The notes beneath the pieces were generated by a model. The model was not told where the DNA came from, did not search any database, and saw only the letters and a list, made by a program, of their open reading frames with translations. DNA of 64,000 nucleotides from JAYYZW01 sp965217605 (GTDB lineage Bacteria; Pseudomonadota; Gammaproteobacteria; Ga0077536). The stretch covers positions 310,001-374,000 of the forward strand of contig CBDCJB010000004.1 in NCBI GenBank assembly GCA_965217605.1, in the 5' to 3' direction. Below are positions 17,317-26,903 of this stretch, piece after piece; the first letter of the stretch is position 1, and each line of letters starts with the position of its first letter. A program made the position numbers and the translations under genes.

Positions 17317-18255
17317 GTGATTGAAGTCGCCGATCTAATTTACGAATACCCCGGGCTGCGCGCACTCGACGGCGTGAGCTTTGCGGTCGATGCCGGTTCG
17401 ATCACTGCCCTGGTGGGCCCTAACGGAGCCGGGAAGACGACTTTGATGCGGTGTCTCGCCGGTATGGACCGGCCGCTCGCCGGTTCGATTAGGGTGAACG
17501 CCGTGGACGTCATCGACGAACCGCGGCGCAGCCACGAATCGGTCGGTTACCTGTCCGATTTTTTTGGACTTTACGACGATCTGAGCGTTCGTCAATCGTT
17601 GACTTACGTTGCTGCCGCAAACGGCATCGACGAAGCTGACAGCGCGGAAGTCGTGGTGCAAACAGCGGCAGAACTCGGTATCGGCGAGCGCCTCGCACAA
17701 CGCGTTGGTGACCTTTCGCGCGGCTTGCGCCAAAGGGTCGCGATCGCTCACGCGATCATTCACGCGCCGCAGGTGGTGATCCTCGACGAGCCGGCGTCGG
17801 GCTTGGACCCCGAAGCCCGCTATGAACTCGGTGAACTGTTCCTGCGCTTGAGAAACCACGGGCGCACCTTGCTGGTTTCGTCCCATATCTTGTCGGAACT
17901 CGAAGCCTATTCCACACACATGCTAATTCTCCGTGAAGGCAAAATGGTCGAACACCGGGCACTCGACACCGCTATCGAAACGGCATCGCTGATGGAAGTG
18001 CAGATTCTGAGCGGCAACGACGCCTTGATGGCGGTGCTTACAAACGATGACCGCGCTTCAGCATTGGAAGAAACCGATCGCGGTTGCCAGTTCAATTTTA
18101 TCGGCGACGCCGCCGAGCGTGCCGTGCTGTTACGGAGTTTGCTCGACGCTCGCGTCGAGGTGTCGAACTTCTCGGTAATAACCGAAGATCTGCAGCAATC
18201 CTATCTCAAATCGATCACGCGCACGGACGATCATGAATCCGGAACTCAAACGTAA
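17317..18255 (+). CDS. ABC exporter ATP-binding protein
   Basis: A 312-residue ATPase with Walker A (GPNGAGKTT), signature LSRGLRQRVAIAHA, Walker B (VVILDEPASGLDPE) and the switch His (LLVSSHILSELE). The C-terminal 90 residues are the extra domain common in DrrA/CcmA-type ATPases partnered with ABC-2 permeases. GTG 17317 gives MIEVADLIYEYPGLRAL, which fits the family; a TTG at 17287 adds ten residues and cannot be excluded. The gene overlaps the permease by 23 bp. The substrate is unknown. Confidence 0.9.
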   Translation: MIEVADLIYEYPGLRALDGVSFAVDAGSITALVGPNGAGKTTLMRCLAGMDRPLAGSIRVNAVDVIDEPRRSHESVGYLSDFFGLYDDLSVRQSLTYVAAANGIDEADSAEVVVQTAAELGIGERLAQRVGDLSRGLRQRVAIAHAIIHAPQVVILDEPASGLDPEARYELGELFLRLRNHGRTLLVSSHILSELEAYSTHMLILREGKMVEHRALDTAIETASLMEVQILSGNDALMAVLTNDDRASALEETDRGCQFNFIGDAAERAVLLRSLLDARVEVSNFSVITEDLQQSYLKSITRTDDHESGTQT

Positions 18256-19534
18256 TCTCTGGCTCGAGGTCACCACGCACCGGTTGGTTTTGACGCCGGC
18301 GATCATTTTCGCCATCGCCTATGTCGCCCGTGGCGCGTTGTCTTACCTGACCTTATTCGGCTTCGTCGTCTTCGCCGTTATTTGGGGTGGCCGGCAGGCT
18401 GCCCACACGGTTATCGAAGAGGCGCGGGAGCGCACTTGGGATATTCAACGCATGTCGGCCATGGGTCCCTGGACCATGACCTGGGGCAAACTCGTAGGCG
18501 CCACGTCGATCGCCTGGTACGGCAGCTTGATATGTCTGGCGCTCTACCTGGGCGGCGATTCGATCGAATCACTGGAGAGCCGGTTTGCGGCAGCGGGCAT
18601 CGTGGTGTTCGCGGCGATCGCGGTGCAGGGTGTCGCGATGACCGCGGCCCTGGTCGGCGTGCGTCTCGAACGAGGCGTTAGTTCGCGGCTGAGCAACACC
18701 GTAATGATCATCGTTTTGATCGTGCTCGCTTCCAACGTATTGGATTTAGTCAACGATAACGACTCCATACGCTGGTATGCGGACGATTATCGGCAGCTCA
18801 GCTTTACCTTGTATTCCACGGCGCTTTTCGCCGCGTGGGCTGTTATCGGCGCTTACCGTGCCATGTGTACCGAATTGCAAGTAAGAACCACGCCGTGGGT
18901 ATGGTTGAGCTTTGCCGGCTTCGTCGCGGTATACGCAACCGGATTCTACGTCGACGAGGCGATGTCGCCGGCAACGCTCGGCATTCACGTCGTTTCCACC
19001 GGCAGCGTCGTTGCCATCGCCTTGAGCTATACGGCTGCCTTCGCTGCGCCGCGCGACCCTATCGACTATCGCCGTGCCGTGCGCGCAATACGAGGCAAAG
19101 CCCACCGGCGCGCTTTCGAAGAACTACCCTTGTGGTTGTCTTCTGCAAGTGTGGGTATCGTGCTTGGATGCATTTGCTTCGTCGTGGGTTCCGAATCTCA
19201 TCTCAGCAACGAACGCATCGATAACCTCGGGCCAACCGCGCTTGCGCTCGGCTTCATGATGCTGCGCGACTTGGCGCTGTTGGTTTATTTCAGTTTCCAG
19301 TCGCACACCCGCCGCGCCGCCGCTACGACGCTGGTCTACATCGGTGTTCTGGATCTCTTGTTACCGGCCCTGTTGAACCTGGCGGAAATGAGTGCGCTTG
19401 GCAGCCTGGTCATGCCGGCGGTGTTTGAAACGCCGGTGTTCGCCGTCGCTGTGTTCGCGGCGCATGCGGCGCTCGCCGGCACGCTGGCGCTGCGTGCATA
19501 TCGCGCGGCGTTACCTCAGCCCGAGACCAGGTGA
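18233..19534 (+). CDS. ABC-2-type permease subunit
   Basis: A 433-residue integral membrane protein with about ten hydrophobic segments, for example LTPAIIFAIAYVARGALSYL and LFGFVVFAVIWGGRQAAHTV. The motif EEARERTWDIQRMSAMGPW in the first cytoplasmic loop resembles the coupling region of ABC-2 permeases. It forms an export system with the preceding ATPase, whose 3' end it overlaps. Its last 19 bp overlap the convergent TraB-family gene. Confidence 0.82.
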   Translation: MNPELKRNLWLEVTTHRLVLTPAIIFAIAYVARGALSYLTLFGFVVFAVIWGGRQAAHTVIEEARERTWDIQRMSAMGPWTMTWGKLVGATSIAWYGSLICLALYLGGDSIESLESRFAAAGIVVFAAIAVQGVAMTAALVGVRLERGVSSRLSNTVMIIVLIVLASNVLDLVNDNDSIRWYADDYRQLSFTLYSTALFAAWAVIGAYRAMCTELQVRTTPWVWLSFAGFVAVYATGFYVDEAMSPATLGIHVVSTGSVVAIALSYTAAFAAPRDPIDYRRAVRAIRGKAHRRAFEELPLWLSSASVGIVLGCICFVVGSESHLSNERIDNLGPTALALGFMMLRDLALLVYFSFQSHTRRAAATTLVYIGVLDLLLPALLNLAEMSALGSLVMPAVFETPVFAVAVFAAHAALAGTLALRAYRAALPQPETR

Positions 19535-20712
19535 TCGAAGATACGGAAACCCGCCACATAGGTGCCGATCGCCGATCCCAGCGTACTGAAAACAAAGACC
19601 AGCAGCGTGCGCGCCACGCGGTTACGGCGCCAGCCCGCGAACTTGGCCGTGTCGGCGCGTAAATCGCTGAAGTCCGCGACCGTCGGCTTACGCACCCAGG
19701 CCTCGACCATGGCGGTGACCATGCCGGCGCCGATGGTCGGATTCAGCGACGTCAATGGCGCGCCGAGGAAGCCGCTCAACATCGTGATGGGGTGTCCGCC
19801 GGCGATCGCGACCCCGAGCGCGGCGAGACCGCCGTTGATCAGGACCCATTCCGTGACGAGCGTCAATCCGAGTTCCGGACTTCGGTAAAACCCGATGCCG
19901 AATCCAGCCAGCACCAGCGCGACAACGATCCAGATCAGCAATTTGCCCCAGCGCCGCGACGGCGGATTCGTCTCGAGTTCGCGGATCAAATCCGCGCGGT
20001 TCTCGATTCCCGACGTCAGATAGTTCTGGATCCCCTTCAAATGCCCCGCACCGACGACGGCGAGTAGCCGTCCGGTTCGGTTTTCACTCAGATCGAGCAG
20101 TTTGGCCGCCATGTATCGATCACGTTCGTCGATCAAGGGCGTGTAGATCCGCCCCGCCTTGTCCACAAACTGCGCGAACGTGTTTTCCAGCACATCGCCC
20201 TCTTTCAACGCTTCGATTTCCTCTTCGGGAATCTCTTCGTCAACTAAGACGCTCGCGAATAAACCGGAGAAGAGGTACAGGCGCTTCCACCAGGGCACGT
20301 TTCGGTAGATCCGGCGCAAGGTCGTCCCGATATCCCGATCGACGAGGTGCAGTTCCAAGTTGCGATCGCGCGCGCCTACGATCGCAGCGCGCATTTCTGC
20401 GCCGGGTTCGATACCGAACTGTTCGGCGATACGTTGCTGAAACGCCCCCATCGCCAACATCGCCGTCACCATCGGCGCTTTACCGGCGCGAATGACCTCG
20501 AACAGATTCATACGGCCGAGCGCCTCGGGATCGACCATGCCATGATAGCGGTTCGAGCAGAGTTCTATGGCGACTTCATCATAGGCCCCGGAAGCGATTT
20601 CATCGGCGACGGCCGCCGCGCTGGCGCGCGATACATGGGCGGTGCCGAGCAGACGTACACTGAGGTCGCCGAGCGTGATATCCGCGATCGGTTGTCCGTT
20701 AACCGGATTCAT
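19516..20712 (-). CDS. TraB-family membrane protein
   Basis: A 398-residue protein. The N-terminal TraB domain contains LLGTAHVSRASAAAVADEI, YDEVAIELCSNRY, and near residue 220 RLLAVVGAGHLKGI, the conserved GxxH and GxGH motifs of the TraB/GumN/PrgY superfamily. The C-terminal 140 residues hold three or four membrane helices (LLIWIVVALVLAGFGIGFY and others). TraB/PrgY proteins include a regulator that limits peptide pheromone activity and may be metal-dependent hydrolases. The start ATG overlaps the stop of the upstream protease gene as ATGA, so the two are coupled. Confidence 0.88.
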   Translation of the reverse strand: MNPVNGQPIADITLGDLSVRLLGTAHVSRASAAAVADEIASGAYDEVAIELCSNRYHGMVDPEALGRMNLFEVIRAGKAPMVTAMLAMGAFQQRIAEQFGIEPGAEMRAAIVGARDRNLELHLVDRDIGTTLRRIYRNVPWWKRLYLFSGLFASVLVDEEIPEEEIEALKEGDVLENTFAQFVDKAGRIYTPLIDERDRYMAAKLLDLSENRTGRLLAVVGAGHLKGIQNYLTSGIENRADLIRELETNPPSRRWGKLLIWIVVALVLAGFGIGFYRSPELGLTLVTEWVLINGGLAALGVAIAGGHPITMLSGFLGAPLTSLNPTIGAGMVTAMVEAWVRKPTVADFSDLRADTAKFAGWRRNRVARTLLVFVFSTLGSAIGTYVAGFRIFDHLVSG

Positions 20713-21212
20713 ATATCGGCTTCTTTGCGGGGGTCGACGGCAAAGCCGAAGTTCAACCAATTGCGGCCCAGGAGTAATTTCTCTCCCGAGCGGCTGCGAT
20801 CGTTCAGATTGGTCAACACGCGATAGGCCTTGCCGCGATGCTGCACGGTGAGATAAACGTGGTAACGCAATTCGCGGCAGTCGGCGGTACGAATGCCGCG
20901 CACCTCTTCGATCTTGGCCGTGACTTGCCGCTGTTCCCCGTCACGATTGACCAGCGTGAAGCTCGCCATCTTGCCGGCGTCCTCGCGCGAGGGTTCATCG
21001 CCGCCGCCGATCACCGCGATCTGCTGCGCGTTGATCGATGACACCGTAGCGCCCGTATCGAGTCGCGCGACGAACTCCAGTTCGGCCTCTTCGACGACGA
21101 CCTTCTCCAAGGGCGGTAAGATTTTGCGGTCGGACCACCACGCGCCCGCGATAAATCCGCAAGCGGCGCTGAACAGGGCGAAAAAGGCGCCTATGGCAAT
21201 CGATTTTCTCAA
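20709..21212 (-). CDS. Retropepsin-like aspartic protease, membrane-anchored
   Basis: A 167-residue protein. It has an N-terminal anchor or signal (AIGAFFALFSAACGFIAGAW) and a domain of the DUF785/RimK-associated Zn_protease family now grouped with retropepsin-like proteases. EFVARLDTGATVSSINA carries the D-T-G-A active-site motif and KLLLGRNWL is the second conserved motif. It is therefore likely to act in the periplasm at the inner membrane. It is coupled to the TraB-family gene by a 4-bp overlap, and a beta-barrel gene precedes it by 41 bp. Confidence 0.85.
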   Translation of the reverse strand: MRKSIAIGAFFALFSAACGFIAGAWWSDRKILPPLEKVVVEEAELEFVARLDTGATVSSINAQQIAVIGGGDEPSREDAGKMASFTLVNRDGEQRQVTAKIEEVRGIRTADCRELRYHVYLTVQHRGKAYRVLTNLNDRSRSGEKLLLGRNWLNFGFAVDPRKEADI

Positions 21213-21253
21213 GGTTATTATCCGGCGTGTTCGAATGCGGCGTTCGGACGACT

Positions 21254-22186
21254 TCAGTGATAGCGGTACAACAAGTTGAGTCCGACGCTGAATCCATTGT
21301 AGTCGTTACCGCCCCGGCCACGTGATTCGAAATACCCGGCGCGTGCATCGAACGACGCGTTGGGCGCGATGCCCCAGTTGAAGCCCGCCCATACGTCGTA
21401 GACCGATGCCTCTATCTGATACGCGACCCTCGGGACCGGGTGAATCGTGCCTGGTGGCAGGTTGGGGTAGCCCGGTCCGGACGGAATCGGAACCATGCCA
21501 AATGCCGGGTCGGGTGCGAGTGCGTTGGCAACCGCACCGATGATGAGTGCCGGTGTGGACGTCGAGACGATCTCGCCGTCCCGCCAACCACCCGTCACAT
21601 AGACCGTGAAACGCTCGAACCGCGAATAATCGATATGTCCGAAAACCCGGTGAACTTCGGTATCGAATACCTCCGATTCGCGCCCACGGCGGAGGTCGAA
21701 TCCGTAGCCTGCACGGAACAACAATATGTCGGTCGGCCGCATCGCGCCGGCTGCGAGAATCGTGCCGTGCGGACCATCGCGGATCGCGCTGTCCTGGTGC
21801 CGGCGATACCCGCCCTCCATGTCCAATTCGAACCACGGGGCGCTAAACCGGCGCACCGGCTGAAAGCGCCAGCGCAGCGCACCAAATCCGTGCAGCGCGT
21901 CGAAGTCGTCGAACGAACCCCATTTGGTCCCGGTGCCCGTCGCGTCAACACCCAGCCCCAGGCTCTCGGTCAACACGAACGTGCGCCTGAGGGTCGCGCC
22001 GAGATGGGCTCGTTCATCGCTAAAGCGGTCCACATCCCGTTCGGCGCGCCCGATGTTGTCGTCGTAAGTGAGCCCGGCGTCGACATCGATCACCCACCCG
22101 GCCCCCGAGGCCGTACCTGATCCAACGCACAACGTCAGGGCGCAGGCGGCCAAGCGCAGACGAATGGGGGACGCGGCTGAGGGCAT
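21254..22186 (-). CDS. Putative outer-membrane beta-barrel protein
   Basis: The 310-residue product has a signal peptide (RLRLAACALTLCVGSGTASGA). After it come alternating amphipathic strands rich in aromatic and Gly residues (WVIDVDAGLTYDDNIG, LLFRAGYGFDLRRGRE, RFTVYVTGGWRDGE). It ends with FSVGLNLLYRYH, close to the C-terminal strand of outer-membrane proteins although the last residue is His and not Phe. No named family was recognised. It is the first gene of a group with the retropepsin-like and TraB genes and diverges from the FecR-domain gene across a 75-bp AT-rich region. Confidence 0.65.
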   Translation of the reverse strand: MPSAASPIRLRLAACALTLCVGSGTASGAGWVIDVDAGLTYDDNIGRAERDVDRFSDERAHLGATLRRTFVLTESLGLGVDATGTGTKWGSFDDFDALHGFGALRWRFQPVRRFSAPWFELDMEGGYRRHQDSAIRDGPHGTILAAGAMRPTDILLFRAGYGFDLRRGRESEVFDTEVHRVFGHIDYSRFERFTVYVTGGWRDGEIVSTSTPALIIGAVANALAPDPAFGMVPIPSGPGYPNLPPGTIHPVPRVAYQIEASVYDVWAGFNWGIAPNASFDARAGYFESRGRGGNDYNGFSVGLNLLYRYH

Positions 22187-22261
22187 ATCTAAGTATTTAC
22201 ATCATAAAAATACGCCAATTATATGTTTTAAATTTTAAAAATTCTTATATCATTGAATTCC

Positions 22262-23026
22262 ATGCATTTTCCCTTCCGCTCCGACACCCACCGCATTAAG
22301 CTGCCGTCCATGCGAGATGAACCGCTATCGCCACGCGATGAGCAGCGCCGACAGCTGTTGTTGGCATTGCTGGCGATGGGGGCGTTCTCGAGCGCATCCC
22401 GGTCGGGCCCGTTGTTGGGCGCCCAGCCAGGCGCAATGCCGGATGGCAAATCGATCTATCTCTTGGAGGGCGCCGTGCAGGTGAATGGCACCGCCGCAAC
22501 CAAAGAGACACATATTCCCGCAGGCGCGTTGGTCGAGACCGGCGCGGATTCGAAGGTCATTTTCCGCGTGGACAAGGACGCCTTCATCATGCGCAGTGAC
22601 AGCCGCCTGCAGTTAGAGGGTGAAGACGACGTGGTGGTCGAAACCCTACGCCTGATCACCGGACGCCTGTTATCGGTGTTCGGACGCCGGCGTCATACCA
22701 TGCACACTAGCACCGCCACGATCGGGATCCGTGGCACCGGCGTGTACGTCGAATCCGAGCCCGAGCGCAGCTACGTATGCACCTGCTACGGCGTCACCGA
22801 CATTGTCTCGGCGAGCGATCAGAACGCGCGCGAGACCATCGATTCAAAACATCACGACGCACCGCGATACGTGATCGCAGGCGGCGGCGGTGACGCATTG
22901 ATCCAGCCCGCGCCCTTCATCAATCACACCGACGAAGAACTCCTGTTGATCGAGACGCTGGTCGGCCGCGAACCGCCGTTTGCGGTCGATCCTAGCTACG
23001 ACCGCCCCCGACCAAGAGTCTACTGA
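22262..23026 (+). CDS. Exported FecR-domain protein
   Basis: About 254 residues. EQRRQLLLALLAMGAFSSAS looks like a twin-arginine-type or ordinary signal. A FecR-like domain follows: LLEGAVQVNGTAATKETHIPAGALVETG, then SKVIFRVDKDAFIMRSDSRLQ and STATIGIRGTGVYVE (each given in part). FecR domains bind or sense in the periplasm, usually with an anti-sigma partner; none is seen here. The start could be ATG 22262 or ATG 22310. It diverges from the beta-barrel gene, and shared regulation is possible. Confidence 0.8.
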   Translation: MHFPFRSDTHRIKLPSMRDEPLSPRDEQRRQLLLALLAMGAFSSASRSGPLLGAQPGAMPDGKSIYLLEGAVQVNGTAATKETHIPAGALVETGADSKVIFRVDKDAFIMRSDSRLQLEGEDDVVVETLRLITGRLLSVFGRRRHTMHTSTATIGIRGTGVYVESEPERSYVCTCYGVTDIVSASDQNARETIDSKHHDAPRYVIAGGGGDALIQPAPFINHTDEELLLIETLVGREPPFAVDPSYDRPRPRVY

Positions 23027-23093
23027 CTCGTTCAGGCTTGATTCAGCGAGGCGGGCATAAGCTTGCGCCGTGCTCAATCATGGGGACTCAGCC

Positions 23094-23411
23094 ATGCAAC
23101 GCTCATTTCAGCTCCTGAGCATCGGCGCATTGCTTCTGATCGGATCGGGTGGCGAGGTGCTCGCGCACTGCGGGCGATCGCACAGCGTCGTGGCCCCACA
23201 CTACGGTTATTCCTATGGCCAAGGGGGTCCCAACATCAATCGATATTCGCACCACTTCCGGCCGCGGCAATTCGATTATGGGCAAAGATATTACCAGCCG
23301 CACCGCCGTTCCTACGGTGGTTATTACAACAAACATCGCCGCGATAACAACCACCACCGTTACTACCGGCCGCGTCGGGGCGGGCCGTATAACTTTCGGT
23401 ATAACCATTAA
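23094..23411 (+). CDS. Secreted His/Tyr/Arg/Gly-rich small protein
   Basis: 105 residues. A signal peptide (SFQLLSIGALLLIGSGGEVLA) is followed by a low-complexity mature part very rich in His, Tyr, Arg, Gly and Asn, such as HYGYSYGQGG and RRSYGGYYNKHRR. The mature part has one Cys. No domain was recognised. The His and Tyr content would suit metal or polysaccharide binding, but that is speculation. The ATG at 23094 is chosen because it starts the signal peptide; a GTG lies 24 bp upstream in frame. The real rather than spurious status is supported by the clean signal peptide. Confidence 0.6.
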   Translation: MQRSFQLLSIGALLLIGSGGEVLAHCGRSHSVVAPHYGYSYGQGGPNINRYSHHFRPRQFDYGQRYYQPHRRSYGGYYNKHRRDNNHHRYYRPRRGGPYNFRYNH

Positions 23412-23416
23412 CGATT

Positions 23417-23450
23417 GATCCCGGATTCCGCTCCGCTACATCCGGGCTAC
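23417..23450. repeat. REP-like palindrome, family A
   Basis: CCCGGATTCCGCTCCGCTAC followed by ATCCGGGCTAC. CCCGGAT pairs with ATCCGGG. It lies between the His/Tyr-rich gene and rep. Confidence 0.85.
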
Positions 23451-23504
23451 CCCACACCCCAACCGCTCCTTGCGCCAGCGCGGTTATGCGACAATGCGGG
23501 GGAC

Positions 23505-25502
23505 TTGGACAAACTCAACGAGCGACAGCGCGAGGCGGTTCGCCACAGCGCCGGGCCCCTGCTGGTGCTGGCCGGCGCCGGCAGCGGCAAGACGCGCGTC
23601 ATCGCGCACAAGATCGTCCATCTGATCGAGCGACGCGGCGCCGCTCCGGAACGGATCGTCGCTATCACCTTCACCAATAAAGCAGCGCGCGAAATGCGCG
23701 AGCGGGTAGACGGCTTGGCGCCCGGCGCGGAGTCCCGCCCATGGATCTCCACCTTTCACAGACTCGGCCTCAGGATCCTGCGCGCGGAGCTCGACGCCTG
23801 CGGTTATCGCCCCGGGTTCTCGATCTTCGATGCAGCGGACTGCGCCGGGTTGCTGGCCGACCTCATGCGGCGCGAACAACCGGGCAGCGACATCCCCGTG
23901 CCGCGGGTTCAACAATGCATCTCCTCGTGGAAAGTCGCCTTAACGCCACCCGAACGCGTCGCTAACGCCGATCTAACCCCGGCGCACGCATTATCGGCGC
24001 GCTGTTACGCGCGCTATTGCGAAGCCCTGATGACCTTTAATGCGGTCGATTTCGATGATCTGATCACGCGGCCGGTCGAATTCCTACGGGGAAATTCAGA
24101 CGCGCTCGCGCGCTGGCGTGCCGAGATCGACTACCTGCTGGTCGACGAATATCAGGACACCAACGCGTCGCAGTACGAATTGGTCAAGCTCCTCGTGGGC
24201 GGCCATCAGCGGCTCACCGCGGTCGGTGACGACGACCAGTCGATCTATGCTTGGCGGGGTGCGCGGCCGGAGAACCTGGGGCAACTGTCCGGGGACTTCC
24301 CGGAACTCAAGGTCGTCAAGCTGGAACAGAATTACCGATCGAGCGGTATTATTCTCAATGCCGCCAACGCTTTGATCGCACACAACCCGCATCTTTATGA
24401 GAAGCGCCTATGGGCCGAGCACGGCGTCGGTGACAAGATCCGGGTGTTCGCCTGTACCACCGAGCACGACGAGGCCAGCCGCATCGCCGCCGACATCATG
24501 CATTGTCGTTTATTGCAGCGGCGCGTCTATTCGGACTTCGCGGTCATGCTGCGCAGCAATCATCAGGCGCGCTTATTCGAACACGCATTTCGCGAACGCA
24601 ATATTCCATACGTGCTGTCCGGCGGGCGCTCCTTTTTCGATTATTCCGAGATCAAGGATTGCATCTGCTATCTGCGCTTGCTGGCTAATTCGTGCGATGA
24701 CAACGCGCTGCTGCGCGTCATCAATACACCACGGCGCGCGATCGGTCCGCAAACCGTCAAGACGCTCGTTGAAACAGCCGCGCGGATTAACACCGATCTC
24801 TGCAGCACGGCGATGAGCGAAGCGTTCGCCGATGGTGTTTCGCCATTGGTCCTGAAACGCGTGTGGAAGTTCACCGATTGGCTGAGTGATTTCCAGCGCG
24901 ATTGCGCGGCAAGCAGACCGTCGCAGGCGTTTGCACAACTCCTCAAAGACATCGCCTACGAAGACTGGCTGGAGGCCGGCGCCGACACCGACAACGACGC
25001 CAAACGTCGCAAGGAAAATCTGGTCGAACTCACACGGTGGATCGAACGCATCGAACAGGCCGATCCGTCGCGCACCATCGCCGATGTCGTAGCGGCGCTC
25101 ACCTTGTTTGATATCGCCGAGCGCCAGGATGCCGAGCGCGATTCCGACGCGGTTGCGCTCACCACGCTGCACGCCGCCAAAGGCCTGGAGTTTCAGCATG
25201 TTTTCTTGGCCGGATTCGAGGAAGGGCTTCTCCCTCACCACAGTTGTAGCGATGACGACGCGATAGAAGAAGAGCGGCGCCTCGCTTATGTCGGTATTAC
25301 TCGCGCTCAACGAACGTTGACCATCACCTTTAGCCGATCGCGCAAACGCTATGGACAGATCGACCTGTGCGAACCGAGCCGGTTTCTGGACGAACTCCCC
25401 ACCGAAGACCTCGTGTGGGACGGGCAGCCAGACGAGGATAACGATAGCCGCGAAACCGGCCGCGGTACCCTGGCTCATTTGAAACGTTCATTGACGACAT
25501 GA
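23505..25502 (+). CDS. rep: ATP-dependent DNA helicase Rep (UvrD family)
   Basis: A superfamily-1 3'-5' helicase that clears replication forks. The 665-residue product shows, in order, the Q motif LNERQREAV, Walker A (AGAGSGKTR), IVAITFTNKAAREM, ISTFHRLGLRIL, Walker B (YLLVDEYQDTN), VGDDDQSIYAWRGA, LEQNYRSS, TLHAAKGLEF and YVGITRAQ. The DYSEIKD and IGPQTVKTL segments track E. coli Rep more than UvrD. The preferred start is TTG 23505, just after GGGGG; the frame is open to 23415, but that region is the REP palindrome. The stop overlaps the next ATG as ATGA. Confidence 0.94.
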   Translation: MDKLNERQREAVRHSAGPLLVLAGAGSGKTRVIAHKIVHLIERRGAAPERIVAITFTNKAAREMRERVDGLAPGAESRPWISTFHRLGLRILRAELDACGYRPGFSIFDAADCAGLLADLMRREQPGSDIPVPRVQQCISSWKVALTPPERVANADLTPAHALSARCYARYCEALMTFNAVDFDDLITRPVEFLRGNSDALARWRAEIDYLLVDEYQDTNASQYELVKLLVGGHQRLTAVGDDDQSIYAWRGARPENLGQLSGDFPELKVVKLEQNYRSSGIILNAANALIAHNPHLYEKRLWAEHGVGDKIRVFACTTEHDEASRIAADIMHCRLLQRRVYSDFAVMLRSNHQARLFEHAFRERNIPYVLSGGRSFFDYSEIKDCICYLRLLANSCDDNALLRVINTPRRAIGPQTVKTLVETAARINTDLCSTAMSEAFADGVSPLVLKRVWKFTDWLSDFQRDCAASRPSQAFAQLLKDIAYEDWLEAGADTDNDAKRRKENLVELTRWIERIEQADPSRTIADVVAALTLFDIAERQDAERDSDAVALTTLHAAKGLEFQHVFLAGFEEGLLPHHSCSDDDAIEEERRLAYVGITRAQRTLTITFSRSRKRYGQIDLCEPSRFLDELPTEDLVWDGQPDEDNDSRETGRGTLAHLKRSLTT

Positions 25503-26734
25503 GCGCAGCGCATCGAATAAGTCGTTCAGTTTGCGCGGTTGTATGGCCGCTCGCGTGTATCTTTCCGATCTACGCGCAAAATAGCTTCGAAACGCTCGAT
25601 GAAGTCGCGACACCCACGATATTACCGCCGGTATTTCTGCGTTCCGCGAATTACGAAATCGATCAGGTCACGCGCGCGAAGGATAATTTTTACCACTTCA
25701 TGGTGACGACCGATCACGGTGCTTACGAAATCGCGTCCCGCACGATGCTGCGTATTCGGCTCCACGAGATCGCTACGATTACGCAATTAGCCGCCAAGTT
25801 GAATCGTCAGGACGTGCGCTTGAACCGGTCTCCGGCAGGCCGCCGCGGTGTCGCGTCCGAAAACGTCGTGGACATTCTGTCCGATCCCATCAGTACCGCT
25901 ACGCAACTCCTGGGCAACATTCAGTACAGCCTCGAGGAAACATTCGAGCGACACGACGCTGCAACGCAAGACCTTTCGAAATCGAAAGGCACCAACATCA
26001 ATCCCGGTCCGCACAAACGCAGCGCCGCGGCCCAACTTCAGGTTGACGTTTATTCCAGTAATCCGGCGCTCCAAACCCTGCTCGACTCGCTCGCGCAAGC
26101 GCGTAGCGCAGGGCGGTTTGCTGATTCGATCTCGCCCCTGGTCAGAAATATTTACGCCGAACCCGCGTTCGACGGCGGGGTATTCGATACGCGCATGATG
26201 TCACTCATCAAGAACTCGAGTAGCGAGGCCATGAATGCGCTCGTCAGGGATAAACTCGAACGCATTGGCGTACCCGCCGCGGTACGTATCGCCTTCGTCA
26301 CCCAGCCCGTGTACACGCCTCGAACGCGGCTCTTTTTCACGGCCTATCTCGAGTTGCTAAGTGATCTGCAAAACGTCGATTGGCTGGTCAGTGCGGCGAT
26401 TTCGGCACAGACCGAGGCGGATGCCGTAGCCTACGTCAACTACCTGCGCATGCTCGCCTTCTATCAACTGAATGCGGGCGATCTGACGCAGGTCGTCACC
26501 GAAGCGCGGTTTCCAACATTGGCGACGGCCGACCGGAGCGCCGTACTCGCGCTACCGCTCGACTACCTCGCGTGGACGCCGCAGGTGGCTGAAGCGGCGG
26601 ATGCCTTACACGAAGTCCGAGAATCCCACGAACTCGGCCGGTTCGTCGTCTTGCTGGCCGGCTCGCCCACCGACCGCACCACCGATGAACTCGCCGCCCG
26701 GGCGGTCGAGATCCGCGCCCGCTATTCCTTCTGA
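25499..26734 (+). CDS. Exported protein of unknown function
   Basis: The 411-residue product begins with a signal peptide (SVCAVVWPLACIFPIYAQ). No domain was recognised. The middle part (VVDILSDPISTATQLLGNI, then MMSLIKNSSSEAMNALVRDKLERI) is largely helical. The region YSLEETFERHDAATQDLSKS may be coiled. Its start codon overlaps the rep stop, so it is translated from the rep transcript. It is unclear why an exported protein is coupled to a helicase. Confidence 0.7.
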   Translation: MSAAHRISRSVCAVVWPLACIFPIYAQNSFETLDEVATPTILPPVFLRSANYEIDQVTRAKDNFYHFMVTTDHGAYEIASRTMLRIRLHEIATITQLAAKLNRQDVRLNRSPAGRRGVASENVVDILSDPISTATQLLGNIQYSLEETFERHDAATQDLSKSKGTNINPGPHKRSAAAQLQVDVYSSNPALQTLLDSLAQARSAGRFADSISPLVRNIYAEPAFDGGVFDTRMMSLIKNSSSEAMNALVRDKLERIGVPAAVRIAFVTQPVYTPRTRLFFTAYLELLSDLQNVDWLVSAAISAQTEADAVAYVNYLRMLAFYQLNAGDLTQVVTEARFPTLATADRSAVLALPLDYLAWTPQVAEAADALHEVRESHELGRFVVLLAGSPTDRTTDELAARAVEIRARYSF

Positions 26735-26903
26735 GCGTCGCTCGCGGGCGACACAATGACTCCAACGGTCGGGCCGTGCAGCCTCCGGCTGCGCCGCAGG
26801 CTTTCAGAATACTATTATAATTCAGTATGTTAACGCACTAGAGCAGCGCGGTGCCGGAGCTGGCATGGAATCTGCAATCCCCAGGGGAAAGGAGATTTGC
26901 CCC

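Noticed and set aside
23415..23504. N-terminal extension of rep from a TTG at 23415
   Set aside because: These codons are the REP palindrome; helicase similarity begins at LDKLNERQ.
24573..25478. 301-codon open frame antisense to rep
   Set aside because: Shadow frame opposite conserved helicase motifs; the translated product shows no family features.
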